Source: Lunularia cruciata | Lineage: Eukaryota > Streptophyta > Marchantiopsida > Lunulariales > Lunulariaceae | DNA length: 64,000 bases | Assembly: GCA_948567375.1 (NCBI GenBank) | Contig: OX419759.1 | Coordinates: 51,623,493 to 51,687,492, forward strand | Direction of reading: 5' to 3' | In this document: one piece after another, positions 32,488 through 44,100 of the stretch | Position numbering within the stretch: the stretch's first letter is position 1 | Layout: each line of letters begins with the position of its first letter | Translations under genes and position numbers: made by a program | Notes under the pieces: generated by a model | The model's input: only the letters and a program-made list of their open reading frames with translations | The model's database searches: none | What the model was told of the DNA's origin: nothing

Positions 32488-32961
32488 ATGGAGGGTCACC
32501 AAGAGTGGAAATTGAGGCTATGAAAGGTTCCTCAAGGGTTTGAGGTGATTATAGGGTTAGATTTGAGGAAAAGAGAGTTTAGAATAGAATTTGAAGAGAG
32601 TGTTGAGAGGATCCAAAAACCTACACTACTTGGAGGAAAAAGTGAGTCTAAGTGTTTTTTATGTAGAGAGAAGGAAAATAAGGCAATTTCATGTCCATCA
32701 ACTTTTGAGAGCAAGAGATTAAGGGAAAGGAGAGGCTTACTTGACTTGGATTTGCATGTTGGACCTTCTTCACCAAGATTGGGAGGGAGAAGATCTAAGA
32801 CCAAAGAGTTGTGTGAGGTTTGTGGAGTGGAAGGACTTCCAAAAGGACATGAATGTATTAGAGTAAAAGCACTTTTGGAGACTTTGGTGAAAGATCTTGG
32901 AGAGATTCTTAGTACAGCTACAAAAATACTACCACCTTCATTAGCTATTTCTCACAATTAG
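32488..32961 (+). pseudogene. A-I ORF0 remnant (zinc knuckle)
   Basis: Matches A-II ORF0 from Met-Glu-Gly-His on. One TGA near 32520 and changes in the first knuckle (its His and a Gly are replaced) break it. The second Cys/His cluster is preserved. The frame 32545-32961 is otherwise open. Confidence 0.8.
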
Positions 32962-33193
32962 TGATAGATATAATCTTTCAACTTATGGATAAACTATCCA
33001 TAAGGGTTCGATAAATATGCATTATAAGATTTGATGTTTCTATAGAAATTTTGGAGCAACTTGAACCCTTTTATGTTCCCTAGGGTGGATTATTCTCAAA
33101 TGGTGTTATTCATGTACATAATTTATTAGTTATAGAGTGAGAGAATACAAAAGAAAAAATTTGAGAGAAAAGAGGAAGATAGTGAAGGGCTAG

Positions 33194-34180
33194 ATGAGAA
33201 AAACTCCAGTTTTCTTTGGCAAGGTTGGAGAAGATGTGGAGGCCTTTGTGAGAGACTCCAAGAGATCTTGCATGAGAAACAATGAGATGAGGAAGAATGA
33301 GTGGGCCTCATTATTACCAGATTTCTTTGAGGATGCAACACTTACATGGTATGAGTCAGAATATCAAAAGAGAGAGAGGAGAGAGATGGGCAAGAAGAGT
33401 CTTGGGAGAATTTGACTTTTGCACTCATTGAGAACTTACTTTTGGATGAGAGTTATGAGAGATTGATGAGTGAGGTTACCTCCTCAAGCAAGGAGTTGGA
33501 GAGAAAGTGAATGTCTATGTGGAAAGAGTAGAGAAGTTAAAGTCTAGATTTTGCATAGTGTTGAGGAAGGGTGGGGATGATGTGGAGACTACTATGATTG
33601 GCATATGAGCTATGCTCACCAAGAATTTTGTGGTAGGGTTGAGACCAAAAATTAGAAGTAAGGTGAGATATGAGAAACCTTCTTCCAAGGTTGAAGCTAT
33701 CAAGATTGCAATTCATATGGAGGAAAGTTTGGAAGGGGATGAGAGTGATTTGGTGGTGAAGGAAGTTGTGCATCCTCCTCAAGGCTACAAGTATGGAGGA
33801 ACTTTTGATACTTTGTTGGCAAGGGTTGCACCACAAGTAGTAGTTGCTCCAAATCTTGCACCTCCACCAAAAGATCCACTTCAAACCATCACAGAGCAAC
33901 TTGCAAATCTCAAGATCAATGTAGTGCAACTATGGGAGAAGAGAGAGGTTGATCAAAATGTGAGGAGAGGGGCTAGGAGTTCATGAAGTTATCCATATAG
34001 AGGAGGCCAAAATACCAACAATTTCAATGAGAGAAATTATTTTTGTTGTGGAGGAAGAGGTCACATCCAAAGGAATTGCCCAAATTTCACTTCCATGGAG
34101 GAAGGAGTTATGAAGGAGCCAATAGAGGGAAAGAGCAAGGGAGTGAAACCCAAGTGGCTCTTAATCTAAAAAGAGGTAGG
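33194..34180 (+). pseudogene. A-I gag remnant
   Basis: Matches residues 1-330 of the A-II polyprotein in several frames (33194-33415 and 33612-33986, with shifts near 33390 and 33480). The zinc knuckle near 34044 has lost its first Cys. Confidence 0.88.
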
Positions 34181-35130
34181 AAATAACATCCATAAATGTG
34201 GTTGAGAGTAAGTTTGAGAAGGGGGAGTAAGTACTCAAAATCCAAAGGTCTTCATTTGGATTTTTGGGCACAAGAGAAGATGAGAGCTTGTTTTGTAGAA
34301 GGTGTGCACTCTTCTCAAGGATTTACTCCCAGCCAAGATACTCCTATACCTACTAGGAGCACTTGCACAACCACTTCAACACCATCAACAACAAAGATTC
34401 CAAGGAAGAAGTTGGGGATGGAGGACTTCTTGATCTCAAAGCAACAAGAGAACTATAATGTTTTGGAGGATATTGGTAGTCATAAGGGTAATATCACAAT
34501 GGGCCAATTGATTGCTTTGAATCCTATTTTGAGAAAGGAGCTTAGAGGTGGTTTAAGTTCTACAAGGTACAAGAGGAAGAAGAAAACAAAAAGTCCAATA
34601 TCAATGGAGGTGGTGGATGCCAACCCAACACTATGGGAGGCTTGTGAATATGCCTCCAAGATTGAATGTGAGAGTGAATGGTCACAACATCAAGGATGCA
34701 TTGGTTGATTGAAGATCAATAATGAATGCCATGTTAGAAAGGTTGATGAAGAAGTTGGGTATGATACCCTCAAGACCTTCAACATTTGTGGTGAGCATGG
34801 CAAACAAGCAACAAGTTTGACCAGTAGGGGTGATAGATAAGGTGGTAGTTTCAGTTATGGGAGTTCAAAATCTCATGACTTTCCAAGTCTTGAAGGATTC
34901 AAGCTATGATTTACTTCTTGGGAGGCCATGGTTGAGAGCAACATGTACAACTGATCAATGGCACAAAGGGTACTTGAGGATTGGGCCATCAAACCATAGA
35001 GTCACAATTCCTATGACCAACACCACCAACACTTCACATTCAAATACACCATCTTTTGATTATTGGGAATCAGATTTTGAAGAAAGAGCTTCAAGTGTAG
35101 ACACAAGCATGAAGAGGAGATTTCCATGGA
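34181..35130 (+). pseudogene. A-I protease region remnant
   Basis: Frames 34196-34708 and 34830-35198 match A-II residues about 345-650. The protease active site around 34705-34720 is destroyed: the A-II 'VDGGS' is replaced by a stop and Arg. Confidence 0.83.
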
Positions 35131-36590
35131 GGAGGATGAATCTGAATCTGATTCAAATATGTATCCCTTGTGTGCTCTGGATTTTGCACCTAAGCTAGAG
35201 GCTTTGAAGGACCCAGATAAATTACCATTGACACTTGAGGAGATAGAGAGGAGGTTATCTACCCTCAAGTTTGGTCCATATGTTACCAAGGAAGAGAAGG
35301 TGAGATTGGAGGAGATTTTCTGCAAGTTCATCCATGTGTTTGCTTTCAATTACAAGGATTTGAAGGAAGTCACCTTGGAGGAACGCAAGATAGAGGTAGA
35401 GTCACATGCAAGACCAGTCCGCCAAAAGCAATGTGGCATCAGCCCACCAATAGCTTTGGTTGTGAAGGAGGAGATTGATAAGCTCAAGGAAGTAGGATTT
35501 ATCTTTGAGGTGGAGAATTCAGAATGGGTGTCTCTAATTGTGATTGTGAAGAAAAAGAATGGCAAGCTTTGAGTATATGTGGATTACAAGAAGCTCCATG
35601 TTATTACCAAGAAGGACTACTACCCATTACCATCCATTGATGAGATCTTGGAGGAAGTTGTAGTTTATGAGAGGTATAGTTTTGGAGATGGTTATAATGG
35701 ATATAACTAAATCAAGATTGCACCAAAGCATCAACAACTCACCACATTCACTACACCTTGTTAAAATTTGGGATGAGATCTTGGTGGAAGTTGTAGGTTA
35801 TGAGAGGTATAGTTTTGGAGATGGTTATAATGGATATAACCAAATCAAGATTGCACCAACGCATCAACAACTCACCACATTCACTACACCTTGGGAAACT
35901 TATGCTTTCAAGGTGATGCCTTTTGGGCATGACCTTAGCACCTTGGGATGAGATCTTGGAGGAAGTTGTAGGTTATGAGAGGTATAGTTTTGGAGATGAT
36001 TATAATGGATATAGCCAAATCAAGATTGCAGCAAAGCATCAACAACTCACCACATTCACTACATCTTGGGAAACTTATGCTTTCAAGGTCATGCTTTTTG
36101 GGTATGACCATAACACCTTGGGATGAGATCTTGGAGGAAGTTCTAGGTTATGAGAGGTATAGTTTTGGTGATGGTTATAATGGATATAACCAAATCAAGA
36201 TTGCACCAAAGCATCAAAAACTCACCACATTCACTACACCTTGGGAAACTTATGCTTTCAAGGTCATGCCTTTTGGGCTTTACAATGCTCTAGCCACATT
36301 CCAATGGTTCATGAGCAAGGTATTTGAACCTTTTATTGTGAAATTTGTGAGAGACTTCATTGATGATTTTTGTGTTTATGGGAGCAAGGAGGAGCACTTT
36401 GAGCACCTAATCAAGGTCTTGCAACGCTTGGATGAGGCAAATACATCACTCAACCCAGAGAAGTGCATTTTTGGAGATGAAGAAGGTCTACTTTTGGGGC
36501 ACATCATCTCCAAGGATGGAATAATAGTTGATCCTAAGAAGGTGAGGAAAATCTCAGACCTTCTATTCCTTTCAAGCTTGAAAAAGTAAC
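35126..36590 (+). pseudogene. A-I reverse transcriptase with duplicated core
   Basis: The frame from 35126 matches A-II residues 645-790, then breaks by a TGA near 35570. The region around the first catalytic Asp ('SFGDGY') is present four times in tandem (see 35639-36290). After the last copy the frame runs on through the active-site box F-I-D-D-F near 36357 and 'LLLGHIISKDG' to a stop at 36589. No functional RT can be made. Confidence 0.88.
35639..36290 (+). repeat. Four tandem copies of an RT segment in A-I
   Basis: Units start at 35639, 35772, 35947 and 36122, spaced 133, 175 and 175 bases. Each begins 'gatgagatcttgg' and runs through the Asp box to a 'CCTTGG'-type junction. The first unit is shorter. 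A-II has the segment once. Confidence 0.93.
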
Positions 36591-36598
36591 ACCAATTC

Positions 36599-38557
36599 TT
36601 GGGGATGGTTAGGTACTATAGGAGGTTCATCTTCTCATTTTCCAACAAGGCTTATGCATTGACCATCTACATGAAGAAGGGTGTAGATTATATGGTGATT
36701 TTGGAAGACACGAAGGCTCTCAAAGCTTTTGAGGAGCTCAAGCAATCCCTTATTGTAGCTCCAATTCTTGCTGAACCTGATTGGAGAAAGCCTTTCATTC
36801 TCTACAATGATGCTTCTAATGTAGCTATACGATGCACTCTTAGTCAATTAGACCAAGATACTCATGATCATCCAATAGCTTATGCTAATAGGTAGATGGT
36901 TTCAACAAAAAAGAACTACTCTGTCATGGAGAGAAAAGGGTTTGCAGTGATCTTTGGTCTCAAGAAGTTTAGACACTACTTGATTGGAGGGAAAGCCACA
37001 ATTGTCTTAGATCACAAGGCTTTGAATTATATCTTCAATAAGCCTAATGTGGAAGGAAGGCTAACAAGGTGGATGATGCTCTTGTCTGATTATGACTACA
37101 CCATTAAAGATAGGCCAAGAAAGAAACATGAAAATAATGATTTGTTATCTAGGGCATGATCATGATGGAGATGAGAAAGTGGATGAGTCCTTCTTGGATG
37201 AAGAGCTCATGATAATCTCAGTCACACAAGAGATTCCAATGAAGTACAAGGAAATTATGGATTTTGTGACAAAGATAACTATCCAAAAAGGATGCATGCT
37301 AGGGAGAGGAAGGCCCTACAGCAAGATCTAGACCTTACACAATGGTGGAGGATATTCTTTTTCACCATGGAGCAGATGGTCTACTTCAAAGAGTAGTAGG
37401 TAAGGAAGAGTCTATCCTACTTTTATGAAGGTTTAGTGTGTAGAGGACACTTTGCACAAAAGGTTACTACTTTCAAGAGTCTAGATGTAGGTTACCAATA
37501 GAGAGGGATTTTCAAGGATTGTTGATTCTTGATTATTGAAAAACTTGTCATGTTTTTCAAGCTTTTGCTAAAAATTCTACTTGCACTCCACCACTTAGAT
37601 CAATTCCATTGTTAGGACCTTTTGAGAAGTGTGGAATTGATTTTGTAGTTCTTCGCAATAGAATCCCAAGGAACAGTTGGTACATTGTGATAGTTACCAA
37701 TTACCTTACCAAGTGGGTTGAGGCTAGACCATTGAGGGACAAGAATGAAGATGAAGTTGGTAGATCTCTTTGTGGATGCATTATCACTAGGTTTGGATGC
37801 CCTTTGGAGTTGGTTTCTAATAGAGGAGGAGAGTTTATGAGAAGCATCATTACAGCCATGCTACAACATTTCTCTATCACACATAGAGCAACTAGATCCT
37901 ATAAGCCAAATTCCAATGGCTTGGTAGAGTGAACCAATCAAACCTTCTACACAATGTTGGCCAAAGATGCAGAATGGAGGGGGGCTAAGCATCATTGGGA
38001 TAAGAGGATTCATGCAATTTTGTGGGAGTATAGGACAACCATGAAGACGTCCACCGGATATTCTCTATTTAAATTGGTATTGGTATATGGTATTGAGTCT
38101 ACCTTACCTATGTATTTTGATCTTCCTACCTTCCAAAGTATTCATAAGAGATTGAAGAAAGCACAAGGATGTGATGCATAGAAGTCAAGGAAGGATCAAC
38201 TCATGGAATTAGAAGAGGCAAGAGCAGTTGCTATGGTTTGAGTGGAGCAAGCACAAAGGAAACAAAAGGAGAGCTATGACAAGAGGTAAGGCAAGAAGAA
38301 GGTAGAGCTTTTCAAAGAAGGTGATTGGGTAATGTTGTTTGATTCTATTTGATTCAAGAGAGTGCAAAAGAAGTTTTTGCCTAAGTACTTTGGATCTTTC
38401 ATAGTGGAGAAGGTGTGGGGCAATTACACCTATGATCTCAAGGAGTTGGGAGGAAGACACTTTGATAGGATTAACCATGATAAGTTGAAGATGTATCATA
38501 GAAGGTAGAGAGACCTTCACTTTGAAGACAAAGTGAAAACTTAGTCTTGGAGGTAAA
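36599..38557 (+). pseudogene. A-I RNase H and integrase remnants, polypurine tract
   Basis: Frames 36599-36895, 36896-37159, 37092-37331, 37609-37932 and 37954-38181 match A-II residues about 970-1490 in order. The RNase H block keeps 'DHKAL'. The integrase zinc region near 37400-37570 is broken by stops and deletion. The first Asp ('GIDFV') is kept, the second is Asn ('SNRGGEF'), and the Glu codon is kept but followed by a stop. The polypurine tract near 38542-38557 is followed by the 3' LTR. Confidence 0.88.
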
Positions 38558-38914
38558 TGTAACACCCCTTTGTGCATGTGTGTGGTATTGTGATATTTAG
38601 CTTGGTATTACAAGTACTTGAGAGAGATATTATTTATCTAGATAAAGGATGGTTTTACATAAGTCATGATTGGCTAAAGTTGGTCATAGCTAAGATAGAG
38701 GGGACCTTACTTTAGAGGAAGTGGAAAAGATGAGCACCACTATTTTGGATTCTAATGTGTTGACTTGGAATTTTTCCTAGTTGTTTGGCTTTGAGGAAAG
38801 AGTTGAGAACTCTTGGACCCGCAAGCCTTTTTGTTTTGGATTCTTCTATAGTCCAAGGATAGCCCATGTGAATGAATCATTGACTTAGTGGTTGGCAAGA
38901 TAAGATCACATGCT
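38558..38914 (+). repeat. 3' LTR of A-I, first part
   Basis: Starts TGTAACACCC after the polypurine tract and matches the A LTR for about 357 bases before diverging at 38914. The last 42 bases of the LTR are at 47379-47420, beyond B-II. About 280 bases between are missing, so the B-II insertion was followed or accompanied by a deletion. Confidence 0.87.
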
Positions 38915-39200
38915 CAATAAAATCGTGAAAAAGGCAACCATGTAGGAAAAATGAAGGATGGGAAGACCCCATCAAGCCGTACAAGGGAGAGACAAAAAAG
39001 GTAACATGGGGCTAAGCCCCAATAGAGTCTGTATGAGAAATCTGCCCTACCGCACCAAAGATATCCAAGCTATGCAAGTCGTACGGTCTACACACAATTG
39101 GAGCATCCAAAGAAACATCACCTAATGTGATTGCTCTCTTATGGATTGCACCAGCCACTGCCCTCTGTAGAGCAATGGACACATGCTGTCTAAACTCCAA
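38915..39200. other. Filler of unknown origin at the B-II 3' truncation
   Basis: Neither A LTR nor B. A minus-strand frame of 62 codons (39012-39200) reads through it, but it begins in B-II sequence and I recognise no protein. It joins the deleted A LTR to the truncated B-II integrase. Confidence 0.55.
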
Positions 39201-39829
39201 CGGTAACCCAATCCCATGATAGGTAATGGGTGTAACTGTGGCGTAGGAGCATTGAATGATGCTCTAACTCGGTCACAAATCACACATCTGGCAACAAACT
39301 GATGTACCTCGGTCTGCATACCGCGCCACCAATAATGACTCTGGAGTAAGCTATATGTACGCTTTACTCCAAAATGTCCTAGCTCCTCATGAGCATGACC
39401 GACCAACTGTGGTCTCTGTGATGGAAGTGGTACTACTCGCACTCTACCATCCTCCCATACACGCAAAAGGTGTCTACCCTCCAATCTGAACCGTCTGGCT
39501 CGCTGAAGAACACGGTCTCTCTCCTTGGCCCCAACTGTGCCACCCACAACACCAGTGCGAAGATAGTCCATCACTAAGACATCATCATGAATGTCTCGCT
39601 GAACTGTACCAATATCTTCACTCTCTGGATCTATGACCTCAATAACTCCTCTTGTATGCGCTGAGAGAGATACCACCAAAGTCTCTACAAATATACACAG
39701 AAAGGCCGATGCATGCCAACCTGGCACCATCTCCTCATCTGTCTCACCATGCCAACGTGCTTTGGTCTGATCCTGCTGGCTGGGACATGGGTTTCTACTC
39801 AACCCATCTGCATCACGGTTCACCACTCC
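39201..39829 (-). pseudogene. B-II integrase, N-terminal part only
   Basis: Open frame from the RNase H end through the zinc region (H-x-E-E-L-G-H, then C-V-I-C-D) to 'GLGYRWSLD', which holds the first catalytic Asp, then ends at the truncation. It matches B-I 14521-15195. The second Asp, the Glu and the PHD finger are gone. Confidence 0.85.
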
Positions 39830-40380
39830 AGGTCTGTGAACAACCGTGAAATCATACTCTTGTAAAATCAGAGCCCATCATGCAAGCTTCCCTGAAAGCT
39901 TGTCAGACTCCATCAACCACTTCAGCGGCTGATGATCAGTGATGAGAGTGAAGGGGTTACCAAATAGGTAACATCGGAAATGTGCTACTGCCCAAACTGC
40001 TGCCAAGCACTCTCCCTCATATGAACTATACTTCGCCTCCGCTGAATTGTTGGAGCGACTAGCATAGGCCACCACAAACTCCTTCTCCTCATCATCATGT
40101 TGGGTGAGCACCGCTCCAAGCCCCAACATACTCCAATCAGTGTGAACCTGAAATGGTCGTCCCCTGATCGGTCTCCTCAAAATAGGAGTAGATGTCAACC
40201 TCTCCTTGAGCTCTACAAAAGCTCTCTCCTGCTCATCTTCCCAACACCACTCCTGTGTAAGCTTGGTCAGCTTCGTCAAGGCCTTGGCAATGGCACTAAA
40301 TCCTCTAACATAGCGGCGATAGAAGTTCGCCAACCCAAGGAATGCTCGCACTCTGCTCACATCCATAGGCCAAGGAATAA
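39830..40380 (-). pseudogene. B-II RNase H
   Basis: Frame 39878-40396 carries 'HTDWSMLGLGAV', 'YEGECLAAVWA' and 'LITDHQPLKW', so the three catalytic acids visible here are kept. A TGA at 39878-39880 (CAA in B-I) interrupts it just before the last motif 'NRDADGLSR'. Confidence 0.87.
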
Positions 40381-41266
40381 GTGCAATAGCCTCCACCTTG
40401 GTCTACTGAACACCAAGTCCTCCGAGGTAGATAGTGTGACCCAAATACTCAACCTGCTTGTGGAAGAACCTACACTTCCCAGGATGTAGTTTGAGTCCAT
40501 GAGATCTCAACCTCTCAAACACCTCCAACAATTGTCTCTCATGCTCCTCCACAGTAGTGCTATAGACCAAAATGTCATCAATATAACACCGAGCAAAATC
40601 CAATCCAGCTAGGATTCTATCCATGACCCTCTGGAACTCAGCAGGAGCGTTCTTCAACCCAAATAGTAAGAACCTCCACTGATATAACACATCCTTGCCG
40701 TGAGGATCAATAGCCCAAAATGTTGTCTTGGACTTATCTTCCTCCCTGATCGGCAGTTGATGATATCCTGCTCGAAGATCCAAAGTACTGAAGACCTTTG
40801 CATGCCCAATCACATCAAAAATCTCCTCCGGTGTAGGCATGGCATACCGATCAGCCCTGGTCTGTCGGTTGATAGGACAGTAATCTCCACACATCCACCT
40901 ATCTGTATAGTTGCCAAGCATATCCTTCTTGGCTGGCATCACTGTCGCTGATGCATACTCTCCATGTAAAATCTCCACCAAACCAGCCTCAAAAAGGTCA
41001 CTACTCCGGCTCTGAATCAATGTCCTCTCCATATCACTATATCAATAAAGACGTCGGAAAATTGGTGTGTCGCTAGTCAGCTCAATCCGTATACCAGGTC
41101 CCTTCAGAGCACCCAAATCCTTCATACTGAAGGCAAAACAACTTGTGTGACTCCTCAAGAACCTCCAAACCCTCCGTCTTTCCTCTCCAGTAAGCTTGGG
41201 TCCAAGATCTGGCTCCCAAGTATCCTCTGTGACTATAGTAGGAGTGGAAGACGTACTAACTGGCTG
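40381..41266 (-). pseudogene. B-II reverse transcriptase
   Basis: In frame downstream of the UAG at 41267. Motifs: 'VMPAKKD', 'STLDLRAGY' (first Asp), 'FGLKNAP', active site C-Y-I-D-D intact, and 'YLGHTIY'. Disrupted by TGA at 41042-41044 (CGA in B-I) and TAG at 40403-40405. Apart from those stops all recognisable catalytic residues are present. Confidence 0.9.
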
Positions 41267-41269
41267 CTA
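41261..41269 (-). promoter_or_regulatory. Candidate leaky stop UAG-CAG-CCA in B-II
   Basis: Minus strand TAG CAG CCA at the same place as TAG CAG TCA in B-I, between methyltransferase and RT. Both fit UAG-CAR-YYA, although the third codon differs between copies. It is the only in-frame stop I find shared by the two copies. Confidence 0.62.
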
Positions 41270-41589
41270 CACTGGGCCCTTGGGAGCAATGGTGTCATGC
41301 TCCCGACCACTAGAGGTCCCAACCTCTGTGTGAAAAACTCCCTCCACTTTGGCTGCAAGCTCCACACGTCCTTTGGCTGCATCCCATGTGGACCAAGGGT
41401 GTAATCCAAGTAGCCCATGCTCACCTGGATGGACTCCAAGTAGACCACTCTCCCTAGTAGCTACTGGATGTGTCCCAAGAATACCATGTCCACTCGGTCC
41501 ATCGCCCCCAGCATGTGCCTGAATCGTCTCGATAGGCACAGGGCTCACAAGTGTCCGAGTGGTGATGCCTATCAAGCGCATCCTACGCT

Positions 41590-42560
41590 GCTCTGCCAAG
41601 CCAAGGCTCACAATCCAGGTCAAACAGTTCAGGTCCATAGCCTGACCTAACACCTGACGCCTGGATGCCTCTGACACTGCTGGAACAGCGGTAATACCAG
41701 TGCGAAAACCCATCGCCCTCTCTCTCTCATCAGCATTGGGCTCCACCAACTGCTGTAACTGTGAGTCCCAAACAAGTCCAAGTCCTCCCTCTCGAAAAGC
41801 ATGAGAGCCTGGGAAACTCATGAGTGTGGGAAATGCAGCTCTAGGCTGTCCAACTAGGTTCACCACTGCCATAGGTGACCTATCAGCCACTACCACTGTC
41901 TGAGACTGACGTCCAGCATCCAAGATATCATCAACAAGAATGTGGTCCAGTCGCTGAATCCCATCATAACTATGTTGTAGAACCTCTCTGGGTAAAAGGT
42001 TCGTCCACCAAAGACAAAGACGATGAGCCCGTGATCCCACTCTGGCTGCATCTAACAATACAGCAGGTCCCATCCATGAATGGACCTGATGTGTACTTGC
42101 CACCACTCTAGTGCAAGAATCACCCATCAATGGAACGTTCTCCAAAAAGTAAGCTGGAGAAACAGACTAATGAACCTGGAGATGTTGTAATATCCGTAAC
42201 ATCTCCCAAAACACACCAGAACAAGGATCCTGAAGACCCAAACCGCGGCCCGCACGTGTATGTCCCTGACATGGCCATCCAGAAATCACCAAGTGAACAG
42301 GCCCATGTCTCTCTAGGTCATGCACCCCCAGTAAGGAAATGTCTCCTGGTAAGGCCTTCTGGTAACCTCTGACTGCTGACATCGGTAATAACTCCGGATA
42401 CCGATAGGCCAAGTGTGCCACATGATGTAGAGAGACTCGCCTAGCAGTCTCATCTCTCTCTACATACAAGTACCTCTGTACTCGGATACCCGCCTATAAC
42501 ACCGCAGCTAGTTCGGTGCTAATCCCACCAAACAACTCCAATAGGCATATCCACTCTACT
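41590..42560 (-). pseudogene. B-II DNMT3-like C5 cytosine methyltransferase domain
   Basis: All major C5-methyltransferase motifs are readable in one frame: motif I L-E-L-F-G-G-I-S-T (about 42513-42550); 'VERD'; motif IV G-W-P-C-Q with PCQ codons at 42266-42274; motif VI E-N-V at 42134-42142; motif VIII 'GSRAHR' near 42030, followed by W-W-T-N-L; and motifs IX-X with 'ERAMGFRTGIT' and 'VLGQAM'. Spacing and residues around I, VI and VIII match DNMT3 best, but motif IV has PCQ rather than DNMT3's PCN. It is fused in frame after the protease. TAG at 42494-42496 and 42167-42169 (both CAG in B-I) silence this copy. Known function of the family: DNA cytosine methylation. Confidence 0.9.
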
Positions 42561-44100
42561 AGATACTGCCAAGCAATGAGTGTGGTATCCAGAGGTGTCA
42601 CAGCAATTGCCTCTGGAGGCTCATCCTCACACTCATCCCCTGATGGTACGAAGGCTCCACTCCAAGCCTGCTGCACCAACTGATCTGCATGCTGCTGCAA
42701 TGCCTCCTTTGAACTCCACAATGGAACATCCAAGGTGGATGGAACAATCCCACTCGTACTCCATAGTCGAGTGATCTCCTCTGGTACTGGAGTATCCTCT
42801 ACATGGGCGTTCCCCTCCAACAAGTCACCAGGCCAAGTAACTGCACCGCTGAAAGCTAAAACTGATGTTGCCATGGTCCCGGACTGTAGTGAGCCAAGAC
42901 TGCCACTACTAAAGCGTATTGGTAGGCGACATACCCGTCCCTCACCAGACTGCCAACCAGGTCTATAAGAGGTTGTCTCCTCCCAATAGTCAATGCTGAA
43001 ACCCATAGGGTATAAAACTGCTCCCCCAACTAGCACATCATATGACTCAGCTATCGTCACAATAGCCTGAGCTCTCACCACCGAGCTATCAATCGGATGA
43101 CCAGGCTGAACCTGGACAACAAGCTCCCCACGTGTGATGTACTGTGTCAAACCACCACTTAGAGATGTCTGGATCTGAAATGGACACCTCTCCACATCGG
43201 TCTTCCGTAACTCCAGACCAACAACTGCAGCCTTCCCCAACATAAGGGGCTGCGCACCAGAGTCTAACAAGACTCTCTGTGGTGTATAGACCTTCCCTGA
43301 AGGTCCCACTAAATGAAAGATCCCCCTCTGGTTATCCAATAGGAGAACACCAGGTGTAAACCGCGCTCTCTCAAAGGCCGGTCTAGTTGGCAACTCCTCC
43401 AGTCTAGCCGCTGCTGCTTGCCACAACCCATTGGTCGTTGAACGGATCCCATGCTCCTCAACCAAGTCAGTTCCACTACCAACCACCTCTACTCTAGTAG
43501 TAGGAACTGCACCATCCCTACTCTCACACAACGTGGCAGCCAACCGGAACACTGGGGTTGGGTCAACTCCCAATGTAAACATGTCACTGGCTGAAAATAA
43601 AGGATGCCGCATAATCAGCTGAGCCACCCCCAACATCATGCTAGACTCAATCTGTGTAGTAGCAGGTGGCTGACTAGTAGGTACTCCATCAGGTACTCCA
43701 TCACCACCTACCATACCTACACTGGGACGTCTAGGAACCATGGATGTCGTCTGCAATGCCTCAGATAGCATGAAAGACTGGGGAAGTCTGACCTGTCTCC
43801 CAACCTCTCCTCTCTGTGGGTCCAACTCCACTGATGCTCCTCTAGGCTCTGGAGCACGTACTGCACTCCTAGTCACTGCTGCAGATGCATCCACCTGTGC
43901 TGCTCCGCACATGAAGTCCAAAGCATCTCTATCACCAGCATATGAGGTGGAAGCCTCAGCACCCAAATCTGATCTCCTCTGAGCAATAGCCATACTAGCC
44001 AATCTCTGCTCCAACTGCTCAATCCGAGTAGCCATAGCTGTGTCAGAAGTAAGGGTAGGTACTGCACCCCTACTAGGTGTAGATCCTCTACCACCACCTC
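42561..44100 (-). pseudogene. B-II protease region and linker
   Basis: Part of a 550-codon open frame (42494-44146). The aspartic-protease motif L-L-D-S-G-A lies near 43245-43275 (D-S-G codons 43256-43264). Before it lies a long linker with a Gly/Arg-rich start. After it come about 220 conserved residues with several aromatic and Gly-rich blocks that I cannot assign, leading into the methyltransferase. No stops in this segment. Confidence 0.75.

Noticed and set aside
39012-39200. 62-codon minus-strand frame as an organelle or host gene
   Set aside because: No recognisable protein; it begins inside B-II sequence and is short enough to be chance.
41590-42560. Methyltransferase as bacterial contamination or a host gene fragment
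   Set aside because: It lies in two separate copies, in the same frame as gag-pol, at the same position.
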